Origin: Bactericera cockerelli | Lineage: Eukaryota > Arthropoda > Insecta > Hemiptera > Triozidae | Direction of reading: 5' to 3' | NCBI GenBank assembly: GCA_024516035.1 | Contig: CM044958.1 | Span: 42,079,743 to 42,143,742 of the forward strand | DNA length: 64,000 nt | Shown here: positions 45,401 to 58,619 of the stretch, piece by piece | Position numbering within the stretch: position 1 is the stretch's first letter | Layout of the letters: every line of letters starts with the position of its first letter | Notes under the pieces: generated by a model | The model's database searches: none | What the model was told of the DNA's origin: nothing | What the model saw: only the letters and a program-made list of their open reading frames with translations | Position numbers and translations under genes: made by a program

Positions 45401-48400
45401 CAGTTGGTTGAACACGCGGTTTGCTTTCCACCACCAGTGATGTTTGGTCTGCGTGAACTTGGCCTCCCTGTAGTGACCATACAGATCTGGGTGCTCCGCG
45501 TTGTTGCAGCCCAGCCTCAGAGCTCTGGGAACCAACACGACCGAGTTAGAATTTTTTTTTAAAGATGAGTGTTTCACAGCCGTTTTTATTTCGTAGCCAT
45601 GAAACAGGAGCTACTGTAGACGCTTGTGGTCTGTGTTGTAGCCTGCCCATCCCGTAGTATGCCTCCCCTCTGATGGGCGAAAAGTGACACAATACTTCCC
45701 AATTAGGTGCTGGGTCAACACAAGCGCGCCGGAAGGTATCCCTTACAAACAATATTGTAACGAAATTAAGAATACAAATTTTGGTCGGCACGGGGGATCG
45801 AACCCGGGACCATCCGCATGGTAAGCGAGTGCTTAACCACTGAGCTAATCGCGCGCTCTTGTAGTAGTAGCCAGCCTTAAAGCTAGACGCACACTTATCC
45901 TGAGCGTTAGGATCCGTCTAAGCACACTTATTAAGATCGGAGTGTCCGCAGAAACATTGAAAACTATATTGTTTACTAGGAACTACCCTCTGGATAAGTG
46001 TGCGCTTAGCTTATTGGCTCCTTGAATCTACCAGTTCGTAAGATTATTGAAGTGAAGAAACGTTCGACGAAGTTGGAACTTGGTGATTGGTTACTCAAAT
46101 TTAAACCCTCGCGATGTAGACTATTCCCGACCCTACTCAGGCTGGTTACTGGGTGAGGTTCGTGTACCTAGCTGGTTAAGATTAATGACGGCCGAACCCC
46201 TGTCACGAATGACGCCTGAGGTTGAACAACCGTGCATTGGTTGTCAAGTGGTTAAGGCGCATGTCTGATAATCCAGGTAGCGTAGAGATCTGTTAGTTCA
46301 AATCCCACCCAATGCATGAATGTTCCTTAATTTATTCGAATATGTTGTCAGTGTTGTAACCACATAATAATAAGACTTTTGAGTGTTATGTGGTAGAAAA
46401 TGCTTTGGCATCAATCGCGCCTGGTAGTTACTTTCTACTTAAGAGTATTATTAATATTAATGGTCGGGTCGAGATGCGCTCGCCAGGTCCCTTCTCGTAT
46501 GTATTATCATTAAGTATTATTAAATGGTTTATTTAGGACATTTATATACAAACAAGAAATGAAATAAATTATGAACAATATAAACAAGAAGAAAATGTGA
46601 ATAACAAAATATATAAAAATGTCCTAACTAAAGGGCGGAGTTATTGCCTGTGGTAATCTCTTCCTAGCTGGGGGGACTATAAACAGGGAGTAGACCAGCA
46701 TTGGCTTGGTTCTGGGGGCCCTTGTCAATTATTCGCCTCCTTGTAGAAGTGTAGAGTCATTCCTCCACTGTCTGGCTACCATCGTTCACGATGACGCCTA
46801 TAATGATAAAGATGTCCTAACTAAAAGGCGGGGTTATTGCCTTTGGCAATCTCTTCCAACCAACCCTATTAAGTATACAGCAGGAGGGTTCATCTCGACC
46901 CGGCCATTAGAAAATATGAATAACAAAATATAGAATGTCCTATCTATTGGAAAGCAACCCGGCCATTAGAAAGCAACTCACTCCTGTTTCTTCATGTTCC
47001 GGGGACAATGTCCTACCTAAAGGGCGGGGTTTTTGCCTATGGTAATCTCTTCCACCCAACCCTATTAATTATACAGCAGGAGGGTCCATCTAGAAAGCAA
47101 CTCACTCCTGTTTCTTCATGTTCCGGGGACAATCGTTGGCGGACTCCCCGGGGAAGGAGTCCGGGTGCGTCTGAATGGAGTAGGGGTAGAAGATTTGTAG
47201 CACCTGACAGAAGTCAATGCTCTGCACCAGGTCATTGATCTCGTCATCCCAGTGGTCATGGCTGAAGATCAGGAGGACCGTGTCGATGTCTCGCACCTGG
47301 AGGTGGTTATGATTTTATATTTGTGATTATTATTCATTCATTTGGGTACCTACGGGTTAACAGCTTCTTTATTATTTACACTAAAATCTGTAGAATAATA
47401 AATAAAAAAAATTGTTACTTAAGTAGTAAAGTAGTTGTTGTTGTTGTCTGGAGGGGTGAGTGATGGTCTCCAGCCAACTTTATTTCAAAGTTGGCTCGTC
47501 CTGAACCACATATTTCTATGTGTGATCAACCTTATAGTGATCAACCATAAAGAATGAATAATAATCACAACAACAAAAAAATATTTGTGATTACTATTCA
47601 TTCATTTGGGTACCTACGGGTTAACAGCTTCTTTATTATTTACAGTAGAATAATAAATAAAGAATTTTGTTACTTAAGTAGTACAGTAGTAATCAGTATA
47701 AACAGAAAAGTGAGAAGTTGAACTAGATGTACTTGAGTATCAGATCATACCTGGACAGCTGTTTCAAGCTCATTTGCTCTCATCAGCACGTCATAGTTCT
47801 GAATATCCATGCCATCAACTAACCTCTCTATGTTAATCGGTATTAAGAGAAAAAGAAAAGTGAGATGAAATAAGACGTAATGATATATGTACATTGTTAT
47901 TGAATACCTGGGCCAAGGAAATGATGAGGTGACGTAGGTAGCGCACTCTGGTGTGAACCTGCACAATGATAACTACCGAGTCATTCCGGAGAGGACCGAA
48001 GATGTCTTCGTTGTGAATCGTTTGTAGCGTGTTGTACCTGGGGACCAAATAGACTGTTAGGAAGTGCAAATTTCGAGACCGAAAGTGTACATTTTAGCTT
48101 TTCATAACCGAACACAAGTCTTCAAAAAAGCAAATTCGGAGCTCTCTACTACTGATGAAACCAAAGTTCTCTACTCAACCGATAGATGAAAGAGAAGGAC
48201 CAAAATGCCACAGAGGACCCAAATCAGAATGACCGGATTCATGAATAAAATTCAGAATATGCCTAAACTTCGCCTCTACAAGTTCATTTTTTGCAGAGTT
48301 GGCGACCGCTTTTGAATATAATACAGAAAATGTTCTTACTCTAAATCTATTCATCTACATATGTATATTGGAACCCATAGTTTTCAATATAAACTGAAGT

Positions 48401-51400
48401 GCAGATTGTGCACAGATTTAGCAATACAAGTATCAATTACGGAGATAACTCATAATATATTAATGTACATTGCTCAGTGATTCAATCTCTTAGTGAATGC
48501 ATTTTGAGTAGAGATGAACTATGAAACAAAGGCTGGGTCAACCAACCCGTACCTCTCAATCTGCCTCTGTATTTCGATGGTGGAATTGGTGTGAGTCGCA
48601 TTGTGCGGACGGGTGGTCAGGAACTTGTGCAGTCCCTGTGGCACCATGGAGAGAACCACGGTGTTCGGGTCCGCGGCACTGGTCGACCCGTTGTCCAAGC
48701 GACCGCCCAGCTTGGTCACAGAAGAGAAGCTGGTCACCAGGAGTTGAGCTACCATGAACACGGCGAGGAACAGGAAGGTGACGGCTCGCACGCAGGCGTA
48801 GAATCGACGCCGCGCGGTGCCTGGGGGGGTGAGGGGGAGAGGAAGAATAAGAAGAAGTAATGTACCCATGGTTTCACAGAACTTTTGGGTCAGTGAGAAA
48901 AATCGACAGGAAAAAATCGTATGTATGATGATAATATTATATTAAAAGTGCATTATGAATATTACATAGATATCCAATTCATTGGTTTTCTTATGATGAC
49001 TTCCTTTAAAACAAATATATTGGCATTTGTCACATAAAAAAATGGTTTGAAACATTTTCACATTTTATAAATGACTGAAAAGAAGTGAACTGCTGTCATT
49101 TAATAAATAAATTAAAGTAATTCACTTTCCATGTTGGCATGATACAATCCTAGCAGTCCTTCCATTCTAGAAAAAAATAATCAAATTCTACGGAATTTAA
49201 AAATGTTAATGAGAACTCATGATCAAGAGCCAAGGAGGAGTCTGTAATAAAATTGAGAATGGCAAGACCGGGCGGTGAAGGAGCATAAATAAAATCCCTT
49301 GGCTGCTAGATTCTGAAAAAATGCTTCGCCTCATCACCTTCGTCATGAAATTTAAAAATGAAAAATAATAATGACAGGAAAGAGAGTTTCAACTCCCGGC
49401 TGTCATAATTCAGGAAATTCGTGGCAGGGAAAGGGGAGGGGGGACTAGAGAGATGAAGATAGATGTATCTTTATTAGGGTAGGATTAGAGGGAGGGATGG
49501 AGGGAGGGAGGGATAGCTTGGCCTTTCTATACTCCATCCGGGCGGAAATGCACGAAATTGAACTATTTATCACGCCAGGAAACGGAGTGCTTAATCAAAC
49601 CTAATATTCCCTCCCTCTCTCTCACCCTGTCAAGTAAGTCAGAGATAAAGACATTGGAAAGAAAGACACGACTAGAGAACGAGAGAGAGAGAGAGAAAGA
49701 AAGACCTAAAGTTTCTGAAAAGTGCAAAAGAAAGACATGCATACATAGATGCTCAAGAAGAAGGGAGAGGAAGAAAAAGTGAGAGGGAAGGAGGGAGAGA
49801 GAGAGAGAGATAGAGAGGGAAGGAGAGAGAGAGAGAGAGATAGAGAGGGAAGGAGAGAGAGAGAGAGAGATAGAGAGGGAAGGAGAGAGAGAGAGAGATA
49901 TAGAGACAGAAAGGTACTTAAAAAGAAAGAGAGGCAAAGAGAACAGAGAAGGATGAAATAGGATAGCAGGGAAGAGATAGAGAGAGAAAGAGACAGAAAT
50001 AGACAGAAAGGTACTTAAGAAGAAAGAGAGGCAAAGAGAACAGAGAAGGATGAAACAGGATAGCAGGGAAGAGGAGAAGAGATAGAGAGAGAAATAGACA
50101 GAAAGGAACAGGGAAGGATGAAACAGGATAGCAGGGAAGAGGAGAAGAGATAGAGAGAGAAAGAGACAGAAAGGTACTTAAGAAGAAAGAGAGGCAAAGA
50201 GAACAGGGAAGGATGAAACAGGATAGCAGGGAAGAGGAGAAGAGATAGAGAGAGAAAGAGACAGAAAGGTACTTAAGAAGAAAGAGAGGCAAAGAGAACA
50301 GAGAAGGATGAAACAGGATAGCAGGGAAGAGGAGAAGAGATAGAGAGAGAAGAGACAGAAGTGACTTAAAGAAAGAGAGGCAAAGAAACAGAGAAGGTTG
50401 AAAACAGGATAGCAGGGAAGAGGAGAAGAGATAGAGAGAGAGAAGAGACAGAAAGGTACTTAAGAAGAAAGAGAGGCAAAGAGAACAGGGAAGGATGAAA
50501 CAGGATAGCAGGAAAGAGGAGAAGAGTAGAGAGAGAAAGAGACAGAAAGGTACTTAAGAAGAAAGAGAGGCAAAGAGAACAGGAAGGATGAAACAGGATA
50601 GCAGGGAAGAGGAGAAGAGATAGAGAGAGAAAGAGACAGAAAGGTACTTAAGAAGAAAGAGAGAGCAAAGAGAACAGAGAAGGATGAAACAGGATAGCAG
50701 GGAAAGGAGAGAGTAGAGAGAGAAGAGACAGAAAGGTACTTAAGAAGAAAGAGGGCAAAGAGAACAGAAGGATGAAACAGGATAGCAGGGAAGAGGAGAA
50801 GAGATAGAGAGAGAAAAGTACTTAATAAGAAAGAGAGGCAAAGAAAACAGAAAGGATGAAACAGATAGCAGGGAAGAGGAGAAGAGAATAGAGAGAGAGA
50901 AGAGACAGAAAGGTACTTAAGAAGAAAGAGAGGCAAAGAAACAGAAAGGATGAAACAGGATAGCAGGAAGGAGAAGAGGAGATAGAAAGAGACAGAAAGG
51001 TACTTAAGAAGAAAGAGGCAAAGAGAACAGAGAAGGATGAAAAGGATAGCAGGGAAGAAGAGAGAGAAAGAGAGAAAGGTACTTAAAAGAAAGGAGGCAA
51101 AGAGACAGAGAAGGATGAAACAGGATAGCAGGGAAGAGGAGAGAGAGATAGAGAGAGAAAGGTACTTAAGAAGAAAGAGAGGCAAAGAGAACAGATAAGG
51201 ATGAAAAGGGGAAGCAGGGAAGAGATAGAGAGAGGAAGAGACAGAAAGGTACTTAAGAAGAAAGAGAGGCAAAGAGAACAGAGAAGGATGAACAGGATAG
51301 CAGGGAAGAGGAGAAGAGATAGAGAGAGGAAGAGACAGAAAGGTACTTAAGAAGAAAGAGAGGCAAAGAGAACAGATAAGGATGAAACAGGGGATAGCAG

Positions 51401-54400
51401 GGAAGAGAAGAGAGAGGAAGAAGAGACAGAAAGGTACTTAAGAAGAAAGAGAGGCAAAGAGAACAGATAAGGATGAAACAGGGGATAGCAGGGAAGAGAT
51501 AGAGAGAGAAAGAGACAGAAAGTACTTAAAAAGAAAGAGAGGCAAAGAGAACAGAGAGGATGAAACAGGATAGCAGGGAAAGAGGAGAAGAGATAGAGAG
51601 AGAGAAAGAGACAGAAAGGTACTTAGAAGAAAGAGAGGCAAAGAGAACAGATAAGGATGAAACAGGGGATAGCAGGGAAGAGGAGAAGAGATAGAGAGAG
51701 GAAAGAGACAGAAAGGTACTTAAGAAGAAAGAGAGGCAAAGAGAACAGAGAAGGATGAACAGGATAGGCAGGGAAGAGGAGAAGAGATAGAGAGAGAAAG
51801 AGACAGAAAGGTACTTAAGAAGAAAGAGAGGCAAAGAGAACAGAGAAGGATGAAACAGGATAGCAGGAAAGAGGAGAAGAGATAGAGAGAGAGAAAGAGA
51901 CAGAAAGGTACTTAAGAAGAAGAGAGGCAAAGAGAACAGAAAGGATGAAACAGGATAGCAGGGAAGAAATAGAGAGAGAAAGAGACAGAAAGGTACTTAG
52001 GAAGAGAGGAAAGAAAAAGATAGCAGGAAGAGAGGTAGAAGAAAAGAGAAAGGATAGAAGAAAAGCAAGGAACAGAAGGTACAGGAAGCAGGAAGGAGAG
52101 TAGAGAGAGAAAGAGACAGAAAGGTACTTAAAAGAAAGAGAGGCAAAGAGAACAGAAAGGATGAAACAGGAGCGGGAAACAGGGAAAGAGATGAGAGAGG
52201 AAAGAGACAGAAAGGTACTTAAGAAGAAAGAGAGGCAAAGAGAACAGGAAGGATGAAACAGGATAGCAGGGAAGAGGAGAAGAGATAGAGAGAGAAAGAG
52301 ACAGAAAGGTACTTAAGAAGAAAGAGAGGCAAAGAGAACAGAGAAGGATGAAAACAGGATAGCAGGGAAGAGGAGAAGAGATAGAGAGAGAGAAAGAGAC
52401 AGAAAGGTACTTAAGAAGAAAGAGAGGCAAAGAGAACAGAGAAGGATGAAACAGGATAGCAGGGAAGAGGAGAAGAGATAGAGAGAGAAAGAGACAGAAA
52501 GGTACTTAAGAAGAAAGAGAGGCAAAGAGAACAGAGAAGGATGAAACAGGATAGCAGGGAAGAGGAGAAGAGATAGAGAGAGAAAGAGACAGAAAGGTAC
52601 TTAAGAAGAAAGAGAGGCAAAGAGAACAGAGAAGGATGAAACAGGATAGCAGGGAAGAGGAGAAGAGATAGAGAGAGAAAGAGACAGAAAGGTACTTAAG
52701 AAGAAAGAGAGGCAAAGAGAACAGAGAAGGATGAAACAGGATAGCAGGGAAGAGGAGAAGAGGAGAGAGAGAAAGAGACAGAAAGGTACTTAAGAAGAAG
52801 AGAGGCAAAGAGAACAGAGAAGGATGAAACAGGATAGCAGGGAAGAAGAGAGAAGAGATAGAGAGAGAAAGAGACAGAAAGGTACTTAAGAAGAAAGAGA
52901 GGCAAAGAGAACAGAGAAGGATGAAACAGGATAGCAGGGAAGAGGAGAGAAGGGTAGAGAGAGAAAGAGACAGAAAGGTACTTAAGAAGAAAGAGAGGCA
53001 AAGAGAACAAGAAGGATGAAACAGGATAGCAGGGAAGAGGAGAAGAGATAGAGAGAGAAAGAGACAGAAAGGTACTTAAAAAGAAAGAGAGGCAAAGAGA
53101 ACAGAGAAGGATGAAACAGGATAGCAGGAAGAGGAGAAGAGATAGAGAGAGAAAGAGACAGAAAGGTACTTAAGAAGAAAGAGAGGCAAAGAGAACAGAG
53201 AAGGATGAAACAGGATAGCAGGGAAGAGGGAAGAGATAGAGAGAGAAAGAACAAAAGGTACTTAAGAAGAAGAGAGGCAAAGAGAACAGAGAAGGATGAA
53301 ACAGGATAGCAGGGAAGAGAGAAGAGATAGAGAGAGAAGAGACAGAAAGGTACTTAAGAAGAAAGAGAGGCAAAGAGAACAGAGAAGGATGAAACAGGAT
53401 AGCAGGAAGAGGAGAGAGATAGAGAGAGAAAGAGACAGAAAGGTACTTAAGAAGAAAGAGAGCAAAGAGAACAGAGAAGGATGAAACAGGATAGCAGGGA
53501 AGAGGAGAAGAGATAGAGAGAGAAAGAGACAGAAAGGTACTTAAGAAGAAAGAGAGGCAAAGAGAACAGAGAAGGATGAAACAGGATAGCAGGGAAGAGG
53601 AGAAGAGATAGAGAGAGAAAGAGACAGAAAGGTACTTAAGAAGAAAGAGAGGCAAAGAGAACAGAGAAGGATGAAACAGGATAGCAGGGAAGAGGAGAAG
53701 AGATAGAGAGAAAGAGACAGAAAAGTACTTAAGAAGAAAGAGAGGCAAAGAGAACAGAGAAGGATGAAACAGGTAGCAGGGAAGAGGAGAAGAGATAGAG
53801 AGAGAAAGGTACTTAAGAAGAAAGAGAGGCAAAGAGAACAGATAAGGATGAAACAGGGGATAGCAGGGAAGAGATAGAGAGAGGAAGAGACAGAAAGGTA
53901 CTTAAGAAGAAAGAGAGGCAAAGAGAACAGATAAGAGATGAAACAGGGGATAGCAGGGAAGAGGAGAAGAGATAGAGAGAGGAAGAGACAGAAAGGTACT
54001 TAAGAAGAAAGAGAGGCAAAGAGAACAGATAAGGATGAAACAGGGGATAGCAGGGAAGAGATAGAGAGAGGAAGAGACAGAAAGGTACTTAAGAAGAAAG
54101 AGAGGCAAAGAGAACAGATAAGGATGAAACAGGGGATAGCAGGGAAGAGATAGAGAGAGAAAGAGACAGAAAGATACTTAAAAAGAAAGAGAGGCAAAGA
54201 GAACAGAGAAGGATGAAACAGGATAGCAGGAAAGAGGAGAAGAGATAGAGAGAGAGAAAGAGACAGAAAGGTACTTAAGAAGAAAGAGAGGCAAAGAGAA
54301 CAGATAAGGATGAAACAGGGGATAGCAGGGAAGAGGAGAAGAGATAGAGAGAGGAAGAGACAGAAAGATACTTAAGAAGAAAGAGAGGCAAAGAGAACAG

Positions 54401-56899
54401 AGAAGGATGAAATAGGCAGGGAAGAGGAGAAGAGATAGAGAGAGAAAGAGACAGAAAGGTACTTAAGAAGAAAGAGAGGCAAAGAGAACAGAGAAGGATG
54501 AAACAGGATAGCAGGAAAGAGGAGAAGAGATAGAGAGAGAGAAAGAGACAGAAAGGTACATAAGAAGTAAGAGAGGCAAAGAGAACAGATAAGGATGAAA
54601 CAGGGGATAGCAGGGAAGAAATAGAGAGAGAAAGAGACAGAAAGGTACTTAACACGTTAAACACCACAGCAATTTTCCAGTATTTTTTTCTGTTCCTGTC
54701 AACCATACGTGGTTGACATGAAGCAATGCTCTACGTACCTGTCAACCACTAGTGGTTGACTTGAGGTACAGTACTTTATGTTCCCGGCATTCTCTGGTGG
54801 TTGACATTTCAATGTATTTCTTACGAGAAGTCTGTTCTTTGGAACACAGCCTTTTTGGGACCTTATGACTTTTTGGGCTTGTGACCGTGGAACATGGGGA
54901 AACTCAAAAGTCCACCACATGTGGTTGACAGGTACTCAACGATGATTAAGAGAGAAAGAGAGAGCAAAAGAGAACAGGGAAGGATGAAACAGGATAGCAG
55001 GGACAGAAGAGAAGAGATAGAGAGAGAAAGAGACAGAAAGGTACTTAAAAAGAAAGAGAGGCAAAGAGAACAGATAAGGATGAAACAGGGGATAGCAGGG
55101 AAGAGATAGAGAGAGAAAGAGACAGAAAGGTACTTAAGAAGAAAGAGAGGCAAAGAGAACAGATAGGATGAAACAGGGGATAGCAGGGAAGAGATAGAGA
55201 GAGAGAAAGAGACAGAAAGGTACTTAAGAAGAAAGAGAGGCAAAGAGAACAGGAAGGATGAAACAGGATAGCAGGGAAGAGGAGAAGAGATAGAGAGAGA
55301 GAAGAGACAGAAAGGTACTTAAGAAGAAAGAGAGGCAAAGAGAACAGAGAAGGATGAAACAGGATAGCAGGGAAGAGGAGAAGAGGTAGAGAGAGAAAGA
55401 GACAGAAAGGTACTTAAGAAGGAAAGAGAGGCAAAGAGAACAGAGAAGGATGAAACAGGATAGCAGGGAAGAGGAGAAGAGATAAGAGAGAGAAAGAGGA
55501 CAGAAAGGTACTTAAGAAGAAAGAGAGGCAAAGAGAACAGAGAAGGATGAAACAGGATAGCAGGGAAGAGGAGAAGAGATAGAGAGAGAAAGAGACAGAA
55601 AGGTACTTAAGAAGAAAGAGAGGCAAAGAGAACAGAGAAGGATGAAACAGGATAGCAGGGAAGAGGAGAAGAGGTAGAGAGAGAAAGAGACAGAAAGGTA
55701 CTTAAGAAGAAAGAGAGGCAAAGAGAACAGAGAAGGATGAAACAGGATAGCAGGAAAGAGGAGAAGAGATAGAGAGAGAAAGAGATAGAAAGGTACTTAA
55801 GAAGAAAGAGAGGCAAAGAGAACAGAGAAGGATGAAATAGGATAGCAGGGAAGAGGAGAAGAGGTAGAGAGAGAAAAGAGACAGAAAGGTACTTAAGAAG
55901 AAAGAGAGGCAAAGAGAACAGAGAAGGATGAAACAGGATAGCAGGAAAGAGGAGAAGAGATAGAGAGAGAGAAAGAGACAGAAAGGTACTTAAAAAGAAA
56001 GAGAGGCAAAGAGAACAGAGAAGGATGAAACAGGATAGCAGGAAAGAGGAGAAGAGATAGAGAGAGAGAAAGAGACAGAAAGGTACTTAAAAGAAAGAGA
56101 GGCAAAGAGAACAGAGAAGGATGAAACAGGATAGCAGGGAAGAGGAGAAGAGATAGAGAGAGAAAGAGACAGAAAGGTACTTAAGAAGAAAGAGAGGCAA
56201 AGAGAACAGAGAAGGATGAAACAGGATAGCAGGGAAGAAGAGAAGAGATAGAGAGAGAAAGAGACAGAAAGGTACTTAAGAAGAAAGAGAGGCAAAGAGA
56301 ACAGAGAAGGATGAAATAGGATAGCAGGGAAGAGATAGAGAGAGAAAGAGACAGAAATAGACAGAAAGGTACTTAAGAAGAAAGAGAGGCAAGAGAACAG
56401 AGAAGGATGAAACAGGATAGCAGGGAAGAGGAGAAGAGATAGAGAGAGAAAGAGACAGAAAGGTACTTAAGAAGAAAGAGAGGCAAAGAGAACAGATAAG
56501 GATGAAACAGGGGATAGCAGGGAAGAGATAGAGAGAGAAAGAGACAGAAAGGTACTTAAGAAGAAAGAGAGGCAAAGAGAACAGAGAAGGATGAAACAGG
56601 ATAGCAGGGAAGAGGAGAAGAGATAGAGAGAGAAAGAGACAGAAAGGTACTTAAGAAGAAAGAGAGGCAAAGAGAACAGATAAGGATGAAACAGGGGATA
56701 GCAGGGAAGAGGAGAAGAGATAGAGAGAGAAAGAGACAGAAAGGTACTTAAGAAGAAAGAGAGGCAAAGAGAACAGAGAAGGATGAAACAGGATAGCAGG
56801 GAAGAGGAGAAGAGATAGAGAGAGAAAGAGACAGAAAGGTACTTAAAAGAAAGAGAGGCAAAGAGAACAGAGAAGGATAAAACAGGATAGCAGGGAAGA

Positions 56900-56939
<40 letters not shown>

Positions 56940-58583
56940 CTTAACAAGAAAGAGAGGCAAAGAGAACAGGGAAGGATGAAACAGGATAGCAGGGAAGAGG
57001 AGAAGAGATAGAGAGAGAAAGAGACAGAAAGGTACTTAAGAAGAAAGAGAGGCAAAGAGAACAGAGAAGGATGAAACAGGATAGCAGGGAAGAGGAGAAG
57101 AGGAGAAGAGATAGAGAGAGAAAGAGACAGAAAGGTACTTAAAAAGAAAGAGAGGCAAAGAGAACAGAGAAGGATGAAACAGGATAGCAGGGAAGAGGAG
57201 AAGAGATAGAGAGAGAAAGGTACTTAAGAAGAAAGAGAGGCAAAGAGAACAGATAAGGATGAAACAGGGGATAGCAGGGAAGAGATAGAGAGAGGAAGAG
57301 ACAGAAAGGTACTTAAGAAGAAAGAGAGGCAAAGAGAACAGATAAGGATGAAACAGGGGATAGCAGGGAAGAGGAGAAGAGATAGAGAGAGGAAGAGACA
57401 GAAAGGTACTTAAGAAGAAAGAGAGGCAAAGAGAACAGATAAGGATGAAACAGGGGATAGCAGGGAAGAGATAGAGAGAGGAAGAGACAGAAAGGTACTT
57501 AAGAAGAAAGAGAGGCAAAGAGAACAGATAAGGATGAAACAGGGGATAGCAGGGAAGAGATAGAGAGAGAAAGAGACAGAAAGATACTTAAAAGAAAGAG
57601 AGGCAAAGAGAACAGAGAAGGATGAAACAGGATAGCAGGAAAGAGGGAAGAGATAGAGAGAGAGAAAGAGACAGAAAGGTACTTAAGAAGAAAGAGAGGC
57701 AAAGAGAACAGATAAGGATGAAACAGGGGATAGCAGGGAAGAGGAGAAGAGATAGAGAGAGGAAGAGACAGAAAGATACTTAAGAAGAAAGAGAGGCAAA
57801 GAGAACAGAGAAGGATGAAATAGGCAGGGAAGAGGAGAAGAGATAGAGAGAGAAAGAGACAGAAAGGTACTTAAGAAGAAAGAGAGGCAAAGAGAACAGA
57901 GAAGGATGAAACAGGATAGCAGGGAAAGAGGAGAAGAGATAGAGAGAGAGAAAGAGACAGAAAGGTACATAAGAAGTAAGAGAGGCAAAGAGAACAGATA
58001 AGGATGAAACAGGGGATAGCAGGGAAGAAATAGAGAGAGAAAGAGACAGAAAGGTACTTAAGAAGAAAGAGAGGCAAAGAGAACAGGGAAGGATGAAACA
58101 GGATAGCAGGGAAGAAGAGAAGAGATAGAGAGAGAAAGAGACAGAAAGGTACTTAAAAAGAAAGAGAGGCAAAGAGAACAGATAAGGATGAAACAGGGGA
58201 TAGCAGGGAAGAGATAGAGAGAGAAAGAGACAGAAAGGTACTTAAGAAGAAAGAGAGGCAAAGAGAACAGAGAAGGATGAAAACAGGATAGCAGGGAAGA
58301 GGAGAAGAGATAGAGAGAGAAAGAGACAGAAAGGTACTTAAGAAGAAGAGAGGCAAAGAGAACAGATAAGGATGAAACAGGGATAGCAGGGAAGAGGAGA
58401 AGAGATAGAGAGAGAAAGAGACGAAAAGGTACTTAAGAAGAAAGAGAGGCAAAGAGAACAGAGAAGGATGAAACAGGATAGCAGGGAAGAGGAGAAGAGT
58501 AGAGAGAGAAAGAGACAGAAAGGTACTTAAAAGAAAGAGAGGCAAAGAGAACAGAGAAGGATAAACAGGATAGCAGGGAAAGA

Positions 58584-58619
<36 letters not shown>

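Noticed and set aside
45785..45860. Functional tRNA gene on the minus strand
   Set aside because: The head is tRNA-like but continues into a repeated body also seen, decayed, at 21255-21400, so it is a SINE.
48821..48869. MGAT2 start at ATG 48869
   Set aside because: It lies upstream of a clear acceptor (CCCCCCCAG) in a pyrimidine tract, and a phase-matched exon at 63537-63549 gives a better start.
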